Position numbers and translations under genes: made by a program. Source: Bombiscardovia apis (GTDB lineage: Bacteria > Actinomycetota > Actinomycetes > Actinomycetales > Bifidobacteriaceae). From it: a stretch of DNA of 64,000 nt. The notes under the pieces are model-generated. The model ran no database searches, had not been told where the DNA came from, and saw only the letters and a program-made list of their open reading frames with translations. The stretch covers positions 1-64,000 of the forward strand of contig NZ_AP026800.1 in the NCBI RefSeq assembly GCF_033095945.1. The letters are read 5' to 3'. The first letter of the stretch is position 1; each line of letters starts with the position of its first letter. This document shows positions 10,337-18,716 of this stretch, one piece after another.

Positions 10337-11443
10337 ATGAGCCAACAAGGTGGCGAAAAAGCCGAGGTCAAGAAGGCCGAGCAGGGCGAGGAACGTACTG
10401 GGCGCACTCTCAGTAGTGCAAAGTCGGAGTCCCAGCAGAGCAAGGCTGCGCAAACTCAGACGAAAAATGGTCAGGGATCTGTACCAAAGGCGAAGCTGCA
10501 AGCTCAGAAGCCGACTCAGACATCGACCGCTGCTCGGGCTGTGGCTCAGCAGAAGAAGTCTGCCGTTCAAACGTCTGGTCGCAGCACAGAATCGCGAACT
10601 AAGAAAGAGGGAGCTTCGACTCAGGCCAGGATAACGCAAGCTGCAAAGGCTACTCATGGAAGCCCAGCAAAGCCGCAAAAAGCTCAGGCAAGTCAGGCTT
10701 CAGGCAAGCCTGCTGCAAAGCAGAGCAAAAATGACCCAAAAGCTAAGCTGGCAGTGGCTCAAAAGATAGATATTGACCAATCTGATGCCACTTCAGTCAA
10801 TATGAAACCAATCAAAGTTAAGGAAGCTAGGCGTGTTGGCGAACCGAGATTAGCTGCGTCAGCTTCTTCCGAGGCCATCCCTCGTGTCTCGGCCAGGCAG
10901 CGGTCGCAGGGTGCGGCAGGGCAAACTCAGACCACGGTTAGTGGAAGAATTAAGGGCAAATCCTCCGATGCTGCTCCTACTCGGGTGGTTAGGGCCAACG
11001 AGCCAGCCTCCCAGTTCGAGGAATCTGCTGATTTTAAAGCTGCGGTCAATCCCAATAATTTGGGCAAAGCTAAGGTTCCTCGCGCCCGGCGCATGCAGCT
11101 CTCGCTCACTCGTGTTGAGCCTTGGTCCGTGGCCAAGGTGTCCTTCCTCCTCGCGATTGCAGGCGGTATTATTCAGGTCATTGCTGCCTGCTTGCTCTGG
11201 GTTTTGCTCAACACTATCGGTTTGTTTGATAACATCACCCAGATGGTCTCCAAGACTGGGCTCGATGCCGGTGGATTGGACTTAAGCTCGGTCCTGAGCT
11301 TGGGTACCGTCATCAGCTCGGTAACTATCTTCTCTATTTTTGAGATAGTGTTAGTGGTTGTCTTAGCCACGATTGGTGCTTTCCTTTACAACGTGGTCGG
11401 ATCCCTCGTGGGCGGTATCCACGTCACGCTAGGAGACGATTAA
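10337..11443 (+). CDS. DUF3566-type membrane protein with Ala/Lys/Gln-rich N-terminus
   Basis: The protein is 368 aa. Residues 1-240 are low-complexity and rich in Ala, Lys, Gln and Ser. The C-terminal part (about 250-368) is a two-helix membrane module with VSFLLAIAGGIIQVIAACLL and a second segment near VTIFSIFEIVLVVVLATIG, matching the actinobacterial DUF3566 family that sits downstream of gyrA. The ATG at 10337 follows CAAGGAG; a GTG 36 nt upstream lacks such support. Function is unknown. The family location suggests a membrane-associated role tied to the replication region, but that is inference. Confidence 0.8.
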   Translation: MSQQGGEKAEVKKAEQGEERTGRTLSSAKSESQQSKAAQTQTKNGQGSVPKAKLQAQKPTQTSTAARAVAQQKKSAVQTSGRSTESRTKKEGASTQARITQAAKATHGSPAKPQKAQASQASGKPAAKQSKNDPKAKLAVAQKIDIDQSDATSVNMKPIKVKEARRVGEPRLAASASSEAIPRVSARQRSQGAAGQTQTTVSGRIKGKSSDAAPTRVVRANEPASQFEESADFKAAVNPNNLGKAKVPRARRMQLSLTRVEPWSVAKVSFLLAIAGGIIQVIAACLLWVLLNTIGLFDNITQMVSKTGLDAGGLDLSSVLSLGTVISSVTIFSIFEIVLVVVLATIGAFLYNVVGSLVGGIHVTLGDD

Positions 11444-11460
11444 TCGCAACTTTTAGTAGT

Positions 11461-11501
11461 AACGCTCTCATTCCCTCGTCATACCAGGGTATGAGAGCGT
11501 T
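11461..11501 (+). terminator. Terminator-like hairpin after the DUF3566 gene
   Basis: A perfect 11-bp inverted repeat (AACGCTCTCAT at 11461-11471 and its complement at 11491-11501) lies 17 nt after the stop, followed by a mildly T-rich stretch. Confidence 0.75.
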
Positions 11502-11530
11502 CGTTTATCTCAAACCGTACACTAGAAACT

Positions 11531-12772
11531 ATGTTCCAATACATCGGTACTTTTAGCTCCTCTTTTGCCATGTCCATCGCGATGTGGCCTTTCGTATCTT
11601 TGTTGCTAACCTTGCCGGTCTTGGCACTGATTTACCACCGCTACCATCGTTTGCGGTTCAGCTCAGCTCTAGCCGCGTACTTGGTGATTCTATACTTGCT
11701 GGCTTTGGTCTTCTTCACTTTGTGGCCCATGCCTGACAACAGAGCTCTCTTCTGTGCCACCCACCACTATCCGGCCCAGCTTCACCCCTTACAATTTCTC
11801 ACTGATTTGGCCACTGGCGGCCGTGAAGCCTTCTTCCAAATCGTGTTCAACATCATCTTCTTCGTGCCCCTAGGCTTTATTATGGGCAGGGTATTCCGAT
11901 GGCGCTTTTACCTTGCAATACCCGCCAGTTTCCTCACTTCGCTCATGATTGAGACAGCTCAGCTGACTGGTGCTTTCGGCTTAGTTGGCTGCGCTTACCG
12001 CCATTTTGATGTTGACGATCTTATTTGGAATACTTCAGGTGCCATCATTGGTTTAATCTTCGCAGGGCTAGTCAATTGGATATTCCCACCCCGCAAGGCC
12101 GATGCTGCCGAAGTGGTCTTCAACCCTTCCTTTATGCATCGCAGCGTGGCAATGGCAGTCGATCTCGTGCTGTCATATGCAATATCTTCCTCGCTAGGCT
12201 TCGGACTAGTAGTGTTCGTCAACAAAATGGCCACCCACCGCTCCAATGGTGATTATGGTATTGGCAAGTTCTCAACTCACCCTGAAAGCCTCCACGTGTT
12301 CGTTATGGGAATGCAGGTGGGCTGCTTGTTACTCTTTGAGCTTCTCATTCCTCTGGCCCGGAGAGGTCAAACTTTGGGCGGCGCCTTTACCCATATGAGT
12401 TTTGAAACCAAGCCTCGCCACGGCTGGATGCGTGCTCTCTTCTACCTGCTTCGCACAGCACTAGTGCTGGCTATCTTCGGCCCTTGGAGTGGCAGCTTCC
12501 GCAGCATCGTCGACTTGGTGGCCTTCTTCCTGCTAATCTTCTATCTTTTCAAACGCGAGATGCCATACGACTTAATTCCTGCAGACCCCGAGCTTGGCCC
12601 GCCTGCCGATTATTATGGGATGCCAGGCAATTACGAGGGTCCCAGCGAAGGTGATGGCTACGGACTCGAAGAGACCAGCTATTTGCCCTATGAACAATCC
12701 CTGAATGCAGCGAGCTTGCCATCAGCGATGCCGCCGGCTTTCTCCCCTCGCTCTAAACGCTCATGGCGGTAG
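11531..12772 (+). CDS. VanZ-like / RDD-domain membrane protein
   Basis: This is a 413-aa polytopic membrane protein. The N-terminal half (about 20-185) is VanZ-like: hydrophobic helices around LVILYLLALVFFTLWPMP, then QIVFNIIFFVPLGF and IETAQLTGAFG. The C-terminal half (about 200-345) resembles an RDD domain, with VAMAVDLVLSYAISSSLGFG and a GQTLGGAF motif. VanZ is known for low-level teicoplanin resistance in enterococci, but most VanZ-like proteins are uncharacterised, so no resistance claim is made. The tail is acidic, Tyr/Pro-rich and cytosolic-looking. It is convergent with the EamA gene, 22 nt away. Confidence 0.8.
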   Translation: MFQYIGTFSSSFAMSIAMWPFVSLLLTLPVLALIYHRYHRLRFSSALAAYLVILYLLALVFFTLWPMPDNRALFCATHHYPAQLHPLQFLTDLATGGREAFFQIVFNIIFFVPLGFIMGRVFRWRFYLAIPASFLTSLMIETAQLTGAFGLVGCAYRHFDVDDLIWNTSGAIIGLIFAGLVNWIFPPRKADAAEVVFNPSFMHRSVAMAVDLVLSYAISSSLGFGLVVFVNKMATHRSNGDYGIGKFSTHPESLHVFVMGMQVGCLLLFELLIPLARRGQTLGGAFTHMSFETKPRHGWMRALFYLLRTALVLAIFGPWSGSFRSIVDLVAFFLLIFYLFKREMPYDLIPADPELGPPADYYGMPGNYEGPSEGDGYGLEETSYLPYEQSLNAASLPSAMPPAFSPRSKRSWR

Positions 12773-12794
12773 CGGGTGCGAGATGAGAGCATGC

Positions 12795-13745
12795 CTACTC
12801 AGACTCCCCAGAGCCTTCGCTTGCCTGTTTCCCCACACGTCGCCGCGGATTGAAGTTAACTTCGGAGACGACGATAGCGATAAAGATGGCTGCAAATCCG
12901 GCTATATGTGCGGCGGTCAATTCTTCTCCTAGAACAATGACGGAAATAGCCATGCCGAAGAGACTTTCCGTGCACAAAATTAGCGAACCTTGCGAAGCGG
13001 GCACCTGTGAAAAGGCGATATTCTGCATATTCTGCGCCAGCACTGTTGAAATAATAATGAGGTAGGCCAGTGCCCCGATTACTTGCGGCTGGAAGGCCTG
13101 CATTCCGGGCACGGGCTCACTGATGAAGGCCCCGAAGAGGAAGAGCACGCCCGCAATGAGCAGCTCATAATAGGTGAGCACGGTGGCATCGAACTTCTTT
13201 GCGAGCCCGCCTGCAAGCACGATGTTAGACCCATAAAATACAGCCCCAACGAGTGTAAGCAGGTCGCCAGAACTCAAGGCGAGCTTGGCTGAATCGTCTG
13301 GACTCAAAGAGATGAGACCAACTCCGATGATGGTCAAGAGTGCGGCTATAAAGTTGCGCCAAGCGGGTCGCTTTTTGGTGAGCGCCCATACGAGGAAGGG
13401 CACGAGCACGCAGTAAGTAGCGGTTAAGAAGGAGTTACGGCCGGGCCCAATGGTACGCAATCCCTGCATTTGGAACATAAAAGCGCCCCAATAGGTTACG
13501 CCCAGCAAAAGTCCGGGCACGAGCATGCTGAGTAAGTGGCTGCGCTTGAGTTTGCCCCACATAAGCGGCGTGAGAATGCCCACTGCGATGACTAAGCGAA
13601 CGCCCATAATCCACTGCACACTCATCTGCCGCAGCGCTACTTTTTCGAAGGTGTAGCCGGCTCCCCAAGCGGCGGCAGCGAAGACTAGCATGAGTCGAGC
13701 CAGCCAAGGAGCTGGTTGTGTGAGTGAAGATTTGAGCGAAGCCAT
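12795..13745 (-). CDS. EamA-family (drug/metabolite) transporter
   Basis: This 316-aa membrane protein has about ten hydrophobic helices arranged as two EamA repeats, including VFAAAAWGAGYTFEKVALR at the start of the first and LSSGDLLTLVGAVFYGSNIV at the start of the second. The family exports amino acids, sugars, nucleotide precursors or other metabolites; the substrate cannot be inferred here. I chose the ATG at 13745 because the longer frame to 13826 uses a GTG without a ribosome-binding site and adds a non-homologous basic stretch overlapping the next promoter. Confidence 0.85.
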   Translation of the reverse strand: MASLKSSLTQPAPWLARLMLVFAAAAWGAGYTFEKVALRQMSVQWIMGVRLVIAVGILTPLMWGKLKRSHLLSMLVPGLLLGVTYWGAFMFQMQGLRTIGPGRNSFLTATYCVLVPFLVWALTKKRPAWRNFIAALLTIIGVGLISLSPDDSAKLALSSGDLLTLVGAVFYGSNIVLAGGLAKKFDATVLTYYELLIAGVLFLFGAFISEPVPGMQAFQPQVIGALAYLIIISTVLAQNMQNIAFSQVPASQGSLILCTESLFGMAISVIVLGEELTAAHIAGFAAIFIAIVVSEVNFNPRRRVGKQASEGSGESE

Positions 13746-13791
13746 TCGTCTTATTCTAGTCGTAGCTAGGAATCTAAATGCTCGGAGCGTT

Positions 13792-13820
13792 TTTTGATTA
13801 AACGTTTTATTGTGTATACT
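13792..13820 (+). promoter_or_regulatory. Promoter with LacI-type palindrome upstream of the nucleoside hydrolase
   Basis: A -10-like TATACT is at 13815-13820 and a -35-like TTTTGA/TTGATT begins at 13792-13794. Between them lies ATTAAACGTTTTAT (13797-13810), whose core AAACGTTT is a perfect CG-centred palindrome, typical of LacI-family operators. A repressor bound there would block RNA polymerase. Confidence 0.5.
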
Positions 13821-13922
13821 GTTCACTTAGACATGAGAGCTTCCTCGTATCGCGAGAGCCTGGTAGGAAGTTCTTTGTTACACAGGCTTTCACCCGCAGC
13901 GGTCAACGAAGAAAGGTGCTTC

Positions 13923-14843
13923 ATGGGTAAGAAACCAGTAATCATCGACACGGATCCTGGTATTGACGACGCAGTTGCTATTGCAATCGCGCTGTTTTCC
14001 GATCAACTAGACGTTCAGCTCATCACCACGGTAGCCGGTAATGTCGGCGTTGAGACCACCACGGCCAACGCCCTACGTCTGATGGCTTACTACGAGTGTG
14101 ACGTTCCCGTAGCTAAGGGCGCTGCCGAGCCCCTGCTGCGCCCCTTCGAGGATGCCAGCGACATCCACGGCAAGACAGGCATGGAAGGTTTCGACTTCCC
14201 CGAGCCCAAGACTTCTCTCCTGCTCAAGGAGAACGCCGTCGATGCTATGCGTCGCACCATTTTGGCTTCGGACCAGAAGATGACTCTGATGCCCATCGGT
14301 CCTTTAACCAACATCGCCCTCCTGCTCAAGACCTACCCCGAAGTCAAGGATAATATTGAGCGCATCGTCCTCATGGGCGGCTCTACTACCCGCGGCAACA
14401 AGGGCGTTATGTCCGAGTTCAATATTTACGTTGACCCCGAAGCAGCCGAAATTGTCTTCCAATCGGGCGTTCCTATCACTATGGCCGGCCTCAACGTGGG
14501 CTGGGATGCGCTAGTGCTGCCCGAGGATTCTGCCAAGCTCCCTGCTATGGGCAAGGTGGGTACTATGGCTTATGGCTTGTTTAAAAAGTATCGCGGCGGC
14601 AGTTTCAACACTGGTTTGAAGATGTACGATCCCTGCGCGGTGGCCTGCTTGCTGGCTCCCGAGCTCTTTACTTTTGAAGACGCATACGTGGGCGTTGAGC
14701 TTTCCGGCTCCCTCACGGCTGGCTGCACTGCGGTAGATTTGAAGAACTACCTCAAGCGCGAGCCCAATACTTCAGTGGCAGTAGACATCGATGGTCAGGC
14801 ATTCAGGACTTGGTTCCTGGATTCCATGTCCAAGTGCCGCTAA
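13923..14843 (+). CDS. Inosine-uridine preferring nucleoside hydrolase family protein
   Basis: The family cleaves the N-glycosidic bond of ribonucleosides to give ribose plus base. The 306-aa product carries the calcium-binding signature DTDPGIDD at residues 9-16, the central FNIYVDPEAAEIVF segment, and a late YDPCAVACLL. The ATG at 13923 follows GAAAGG; the upstream open frame to 13794 runs through the promoter. It is probably cotranscribed with the DcuC-like carrier 40 nt downstream, so the pair may take up and salvage a nucleoside or process a related product. The exact base specificity is not readable. Confidence 0.9.
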   Translation: MGKKPVIIDTDPGIDDAVAIAIALFSDQLDVQLITTVAGNVGVETTTANALRLMAYYECDVPVAKGAAEPLLRPFEDASDIHGKTGMEGFDFPEPKTSLLLKENAVDAMRRTILASDQKMTLMPIGPLTNIALLLKTYPEVKDNIERIVLMGGSTTRGNKGVMSEFNIYVDPEAAEIVFQSGVPITMAGLNVGWDALVLPEDSAKLPAMGKVGTMAYGLFKKYRGGSFNTGLKMYDPCAVACLLAPELFTFEDAYVGVELSGSLTAGCTAVDLKNYLKREPNTSVAVDIDGQAFRTWFLDSMSKCR

Positions 14844-14883
14844 TACTAGTGCCAACAGAAATAAGAAAGAGAGAAAGAGTTAC

Positions 14884-16317
14884 ATGACCGCTGTTGCTTA
14901 TATTGCAGCACTCCTAGCCGTTGCCGTGGTGGTATGGATGCTGATTAAGAAGATGGATATTAAGATATCCCTCTTCCTCATGGGCATTGTCCTTATGTAT
15001 GTGGCCCTCTTTATGGGCAAGGAAATCTCCGTAGAAGGCTTCAAAACCACTGGCATCAAGTGGCTGGATCCTTTCCAGGCAGTTGCTGACCAGTTCTTGG
15101 GCACTCTCACTTCCGCTGGCTTTATCATCTTGATTTTGGGCGGCTACACCTCGTACATGTCCCATATTGGAGCCAACAAGGTAACTGTTTCGGTGCTGTC
15201 CAAGCCGATTATGAGGATTAAGTCCACTTATATCCTTGTTCCCATCACCTTCTTGCTAGGCAATCTCCTGTCTCTGATGATTCCTAGCGCTTCCAACCTC
15301 TCCATCATCCTTTTGGCAACGCTCTTCCCCATCCTGCGTCAGGCTGGCATGAGCACGCTCTCTGCCGGAGCCGTTATCGCCACCAGCGCCACCATCGTCC
15401 CCACTCCTCTAGGTTCGGACAACGTGGCAGTCGCCGGCATGCTGGCCAAGACCAGCCAGTTCTCAGGCTTGACCACCAGCGATTACGTCTTCCGCTATCA
15501 TGCTCTGATTTCGATTCCTACCCTTATTGTCATTGCTGTGGTGCACTACTTCTGGCAGAAGTACCTCGACAAGAAGGCTGGCGGCGTCTCGCTGGAGCAG
15601 ATTGATATTGAGACCGCTCAAGAGGCAGCACCCGAAGGCGGCAAGCTCTTCCGCACCGTCTACGCCCTGCTTCCCCTCCTGCCTATCTTCATTCTGCTGG
15701 CAGTCTTCGCAGGCAATGCCATCACTGGTTCCAAGGTCAACCTCTCGGTAGCGCTCGCCTCCATCCTCTCCTTCGTGGTAGCCGTGATTTGCGAACTTAT
15801 CCGCAGTCGTCAGGGCCAGGAAACCCTCAAGGGCACTGATACCTTCTTCACCGGTATGGGTGGCGCTATGCCTATCGTCGCGCTCTTGGTAGCTGCTTCG
15901 ATTTTCGTGGCCGGTCTGCAGTCTATCGGCATTATCGCCTCCCTCCAGGAAGTCATGAAGTCCACCAACGGTTCGGGTATGGGCTTCGTGCTCCCTCTCA
16001 TCCTGGTGGCACTCACTGCCCTCATCGTGATTCTCTCCGGCTCTGGTACCGCTCTCTTCTTCGCTATGGTGCCGCTTATGGTTCCTCTGGCTGCGGCCGC
16101 TGGTATCAACGTGCTGGCTGTCTCCGTGCCTATGGGCTTGGCAGGCAACCTCTTGCGTGCGGTCTCCCCGGTCTCGGCAGTTATCATGATCGTCTCCGGC
16201 TCTATTAAGAAGAGCCCGATGGAGCTTGTCAAGCGCACATCTGTTCCTATGGTGGCGGGCTTGGTCTTCATGTTCGTGCTCTCTATGGTGGTATTCCTGC
16301 CTATGGGTACTGCCTGA
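14884..16317 (+). CDS. DcuC-like carrier
   Basis: This 477-aa polytopic membrane protein has about 12-13 hydrophobic segments. The conserved core PSASNLSIILLATLFPILRQ and the following VIATSATIVPTPLGSDNV resemble the DcuC C4-dicarboxylate carrier family, and the second half has a matching LSGSGTALFFAMVPLMVP region. DcuC of E. coli exports succinate anaerobically, but family members vary, and the operon with a nucleoside hydrolase suggests that a nucleoside or related solute is possible. The ATG at 14884 follows GAGAAAGAG. A strong terminator follows. Confidence 0.8.
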   Translation: MTAVAYIAALLAVAVVVWMLIKKMDIKISLFLMGIVLMYVALFMGKEISVEGFKTTGIKWLDPFQAVADQFLGTLTSAGFIILILGGYTSYMSHIGANKVTVSVLSKPIMRIKSTYILVPITFLLGNLLSLMIPSASNLSIILLATLFPILRQAGMSTLSAGAVIATSATIVPTPLGSDNVAVAGMLAKTSQFSGLTTSDYVFRYHALISIPTLIVIAVVHYFWQKYLDKKAGGVSLEQIDIETAQEAAPEGGKLFRTVYALLPLLPIFILLAVFAGNAITGSKVNLSVALASILSFVVAVICELIRSRQGQETLKGTDTFFTGMGGAMPIVALLVAASIFVAGLQSIGIIASLQEVMKSTNGSGMGFVLPLILVALTALIVILSGSGTALFFAMVPLMVPLAAAAGINVLAVSVPMGLAGNLLRAVSPVSAVIMIVSGSIKKSPMELVKRTSVPMVAGLVFMFVLSMVVFLPMGTA

Positions 16318-16332
16318 TTCCTAGCAATTCCC

Positions 16333-16370
16333 AAGGCGGCCGCAGCTTCATTGCTTGCGGTCGCCTTTTG
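16333..16370 (+). terminator. Rho-independent terminator after the DcuC-like gene
   Basis: A 12-bp stem (16333-16344 with 16356-16367, one G-U pair) ends in CTTTTG. Confidence 0.85.
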
Positions 16371-16592
16371 CGTTTGGTGGGATGGAAACGAGGCGATCAG
16401 CAAGATGGTAAATCGACTGTAACGATGCTGTTATTCGTTTTGAATTTATCTTGTGCTCTTAAATAATTCCTCGTGTTTCTTCGGTTTGTATGGGATAATA
16501 AAGATGAGGTGCGGATCGTATGGAATGTTCCTAACGACTGTTGACCATGTGAATATGAAATGCCAATCAGTGCAGAGGGAGTATTTTAGTCA

Positions 16593-17309
16593 ATGCGCGC
16601 AATTCGGGTGGCAGTCGTAGACGACGATCCAGCGAGCTGCCAACGCATAGCCAGCTACTTAGAGCGCTATTCGCTAGAGCAAGGTGAACACTTCGAGACA
16701 GCAACTTTCACCAATGGCCTAGAGTTCGTTGACGGTTATGCTCCCCTGTACGACATTCTTTTGCTAGACATACAGATGAAGCCAATAGATGGCGTGGAAG
16801 TAGCCCGTCAGGTGCGCCGCAAGGATCAGTCAGTAGTTATCGTATTCATTACTTCAGCACCCCAATACGCAATTAACGGTTACGAAGTGGGAGCACTCTC
16901 CTACTTACTCAAACCGCTCCCCTGGTTTGCGTTCAGTCAAGAAATTAAGCGTAGTATCGCTCAAGTGCGTGGGCGAGTAGAAGAATCTATTATTGTGGGT
17001 GAGGCTGGTAAATCTACTCGAGTGACCTTACATGACATTGTGTATGTAGAGTCGGTACGCCACACCAGCGTTATGCATACCCTCTCCCGAGATTTAACAC
17101 TCAACACTGCACTGAAAGACTTGCAAAGCCAGCTCGAGAGTAAAGGCTTTTTCCGCTCGAACTCCTGCTATCTCGTCAATATGGCCCATGTTGTGGGCGT
17201 AGAAGACCAGGAGTCCATCATGTCTACCGGTGAGCATTTGCGCGTGAGTCGACCGCGTAAGAAGACTTTTCTAGAAGCGCTCGCCAGTTACATAGGCGGT
17301 CAAGAGTGA
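16593..17309 (+). CDS. LytTR-family response regulator (AgrA-like)
   Basis: This 238-aa regulator has an N-terminal receiver domain with acidic pocket D10-D11-D12, phosphoacceptor D59 in LLLDIQM and conserved K107. From about residue 140 it has a LytTR DNA-binding domain, with VTLHDIVYVES, FFRSNSCYLVNMAHV and the closing LRVSRPRKKTFLEAL. LytTR regulators such as AgrA, ComE and LytR control competence, bacteriocin, virulence or cell-wall genes. The kinase gene follows with a GTGA overlap. Its targets are not shown, but the adjacent glycan cluster is a natural candidate. Confidence 0.92.
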   Translation: MRAIRVAVVDDDPASCQRIASYLERYSLEQGEHFETATFTNGLEFVDGYAPLYDILLLDIQMKPIDGVEVARQVRRKDQSVVIVFITSAPQYAINGYEVGALSYLLKPLPWFAFSQEIKRSIAQVRGRVEESIIVGEAGKSTRVTLHDIVYVESVRHTSVMHTLSRDLTLNTALKDLQSQLESKGFFRSNSCYLVNMAHVVGVEDQESIMSTGEHLRVSRPRKKTFLEALASYIGGQE

Positions 17310-18655
17310 ATACTCAAATTCTCAACGCACTACCAGATATCCCTCGGCTCTATACAGCCATAAGCGAGTGGGGCGCTTGCTTGGTATACCTTCTAGCAGC
17401 ACGGCGAAGGGTACCGCTTGCGCGGACAGCGATTTGCCTGGTGGTTGGCCTCGCGGCTTTAATCGGTGTGCAATATTGGGCAGGCACACTCCCCCTTGCT
17501 TTTTGGCTTTTTAGCATGTGTATAGCTGTAGCCATGATGTATGCGCTCATAGTGCTTGGCTCTGGTGTATCGTCATTGAGTGGCCTATATTTAGTTGTCC
17601 GTGCGTTTGTGCTGGCAGAGCTGGCCGCTTCCCTTCACTGGCAGTTAGATTCCTTCTTCCGCTCTAAAATTAGCTCTCATTTCACTCTTGTCTCTCTTAT
17701 TCTGTTGGTGTTCATATATGGAGCTTGCGGTTTAGCGGCGTGGGTTGCGGAAAAACGCAACTTCTCCAACGTTAATTTCCCTCTCCCCCGGCGCTCGGTC
17801 TTCATTTCATTAGTAATTGCAGTAGTTACGTTCGCTATGTCGAACTTAAGCTTCGTTTCCACAAACACACCTTTTTCCGGGCGTGTGGGTGTCGAAGTGT
17901 TCTATATTCGTACTTTGGTTGATTTGTGCGGTTTTGCTGTTTTGTATGCACAACAGGAGCAGCTGCGTCAGAATCAAGCAAATGCAGAATTGGCTTCCAT
18001 CGATGCCCGTCTTGATAGTGAGCATCGGGAGTACCTGCGGTCCAAGGAAAATCTCGACGCTATGGCCCGTATCTCTCATGATTTAAAACACCAGATTGCT
18101 GCCTTACGGATGCAGTTGGATCCTGAGCTTAAATCCCATGATTTTGAGCAATTACAAGCCTTGGTTCAGCAGTATAGTTCCCAGCAACACACAGGCAATC
18201 CTGTTCTAGATGTAGTGCTTTCTACGAAGGAGCGCATTTGTGCTCAAGAGGGGATTAGCCTAAGTGTCGTTGCCGATGGCAGTCTGCTGGAGGGTATGAG
18301 TGCGATGGATGTTTCGACTCTTTTTGGTAACGCTTTAGACAATGCGATTGAGGCTCTGGAGCAGGTTGCAAACAAAGAAGAGCGGTTAGCTCGCATTGCG
18401 CTCTATGCCAGTGATCAGTTCGCGCTCATCCGTGTAGAAAACTATTTCACAACGGACTTATCGTGGCGCTCTGATGGCGAACTCAAGACCACAAAGCAGG
18501 GGGAGGGCTTGCACGGATATGGGGTGAAATCTATTCAACATATCGCGCACAAGTATGGGGGAGAGGTTTCGATTACGACGCAAGATCACTGGTTTAATCT
18601 GTGCGTCCTGCTCCCTCGGGTGCAAGGCAAACTCAGTCAAGTACACGGTGAATAG
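17306..18655 (+). CDS. AgrC-like sensor histidine kinase (GHKL ATPase)
   Basis: This 449-aa kinase has about six membrane helices in residues 20-215, a short coiled-coil-like linker, a phosphoacceptor H258 in RISHDLKHQIAALRM, and a GHKL ATPase with N-box residues N342 and N346 and a G-box GEGLHGYGVKS near 399-409. The layout matches AgrC/ComD-type kinases that sense peptides. Translation starts at a GTG overlapping the regulator stop (GTGA). No AgrB or AgrD-like gene is visible next to it, so the signal is unknown. Confidence 0.9.
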   Translation: MNTQILNALPDIPRLYTAISEWGACLVYLLAARRRVPLARTAICLVVGLAALIGVQYWAGTLPLAFWLFSMCIAVAMMYALIVLGSGVSSLSGLYLVVRAFVLAELAASLHWQLDSFFRSKISSHFTLVSLILLVFIYGACGLAAWVAEKRNFSNVNFPLPRRSVFISLVIAVVTFAMSNLSFVSTNTPFSGRVGVEVFYIRTLVDLCGFAVLYAQQEQLRQNQANAELASIDARLDSEHREYLRSKENLDAMARISHDLKHQIAALRMQLDPELKSHDFEQLQALVQQYSSQQHTGNPVLDVVLSTKERICAQEGISLSVVADGSLLEGMSAMDVSTLFGNALDNAIEALEQVANKEERLARIALYASDQFALIRVENYFTTDLSWRSDGELKTTKQGEGLHGYGVKSIQHIAHKYGGEVSITTQDHWFNLCVLLPRVQGKLSQVHGE

Positions 18656-18716
18656 GCTTCCAAGGGCGCTGGGAAGGGTTAAGACCATAAAGAGGGAGTG
18701 GGGAAGTGGAAAGGTT

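Noticed and set aside
15810..16403. Reverse-strand open frame opposite the DcuC-like gene
   Set aside because: It runs antisense to a clear membrane-protein gene and through its terminator.
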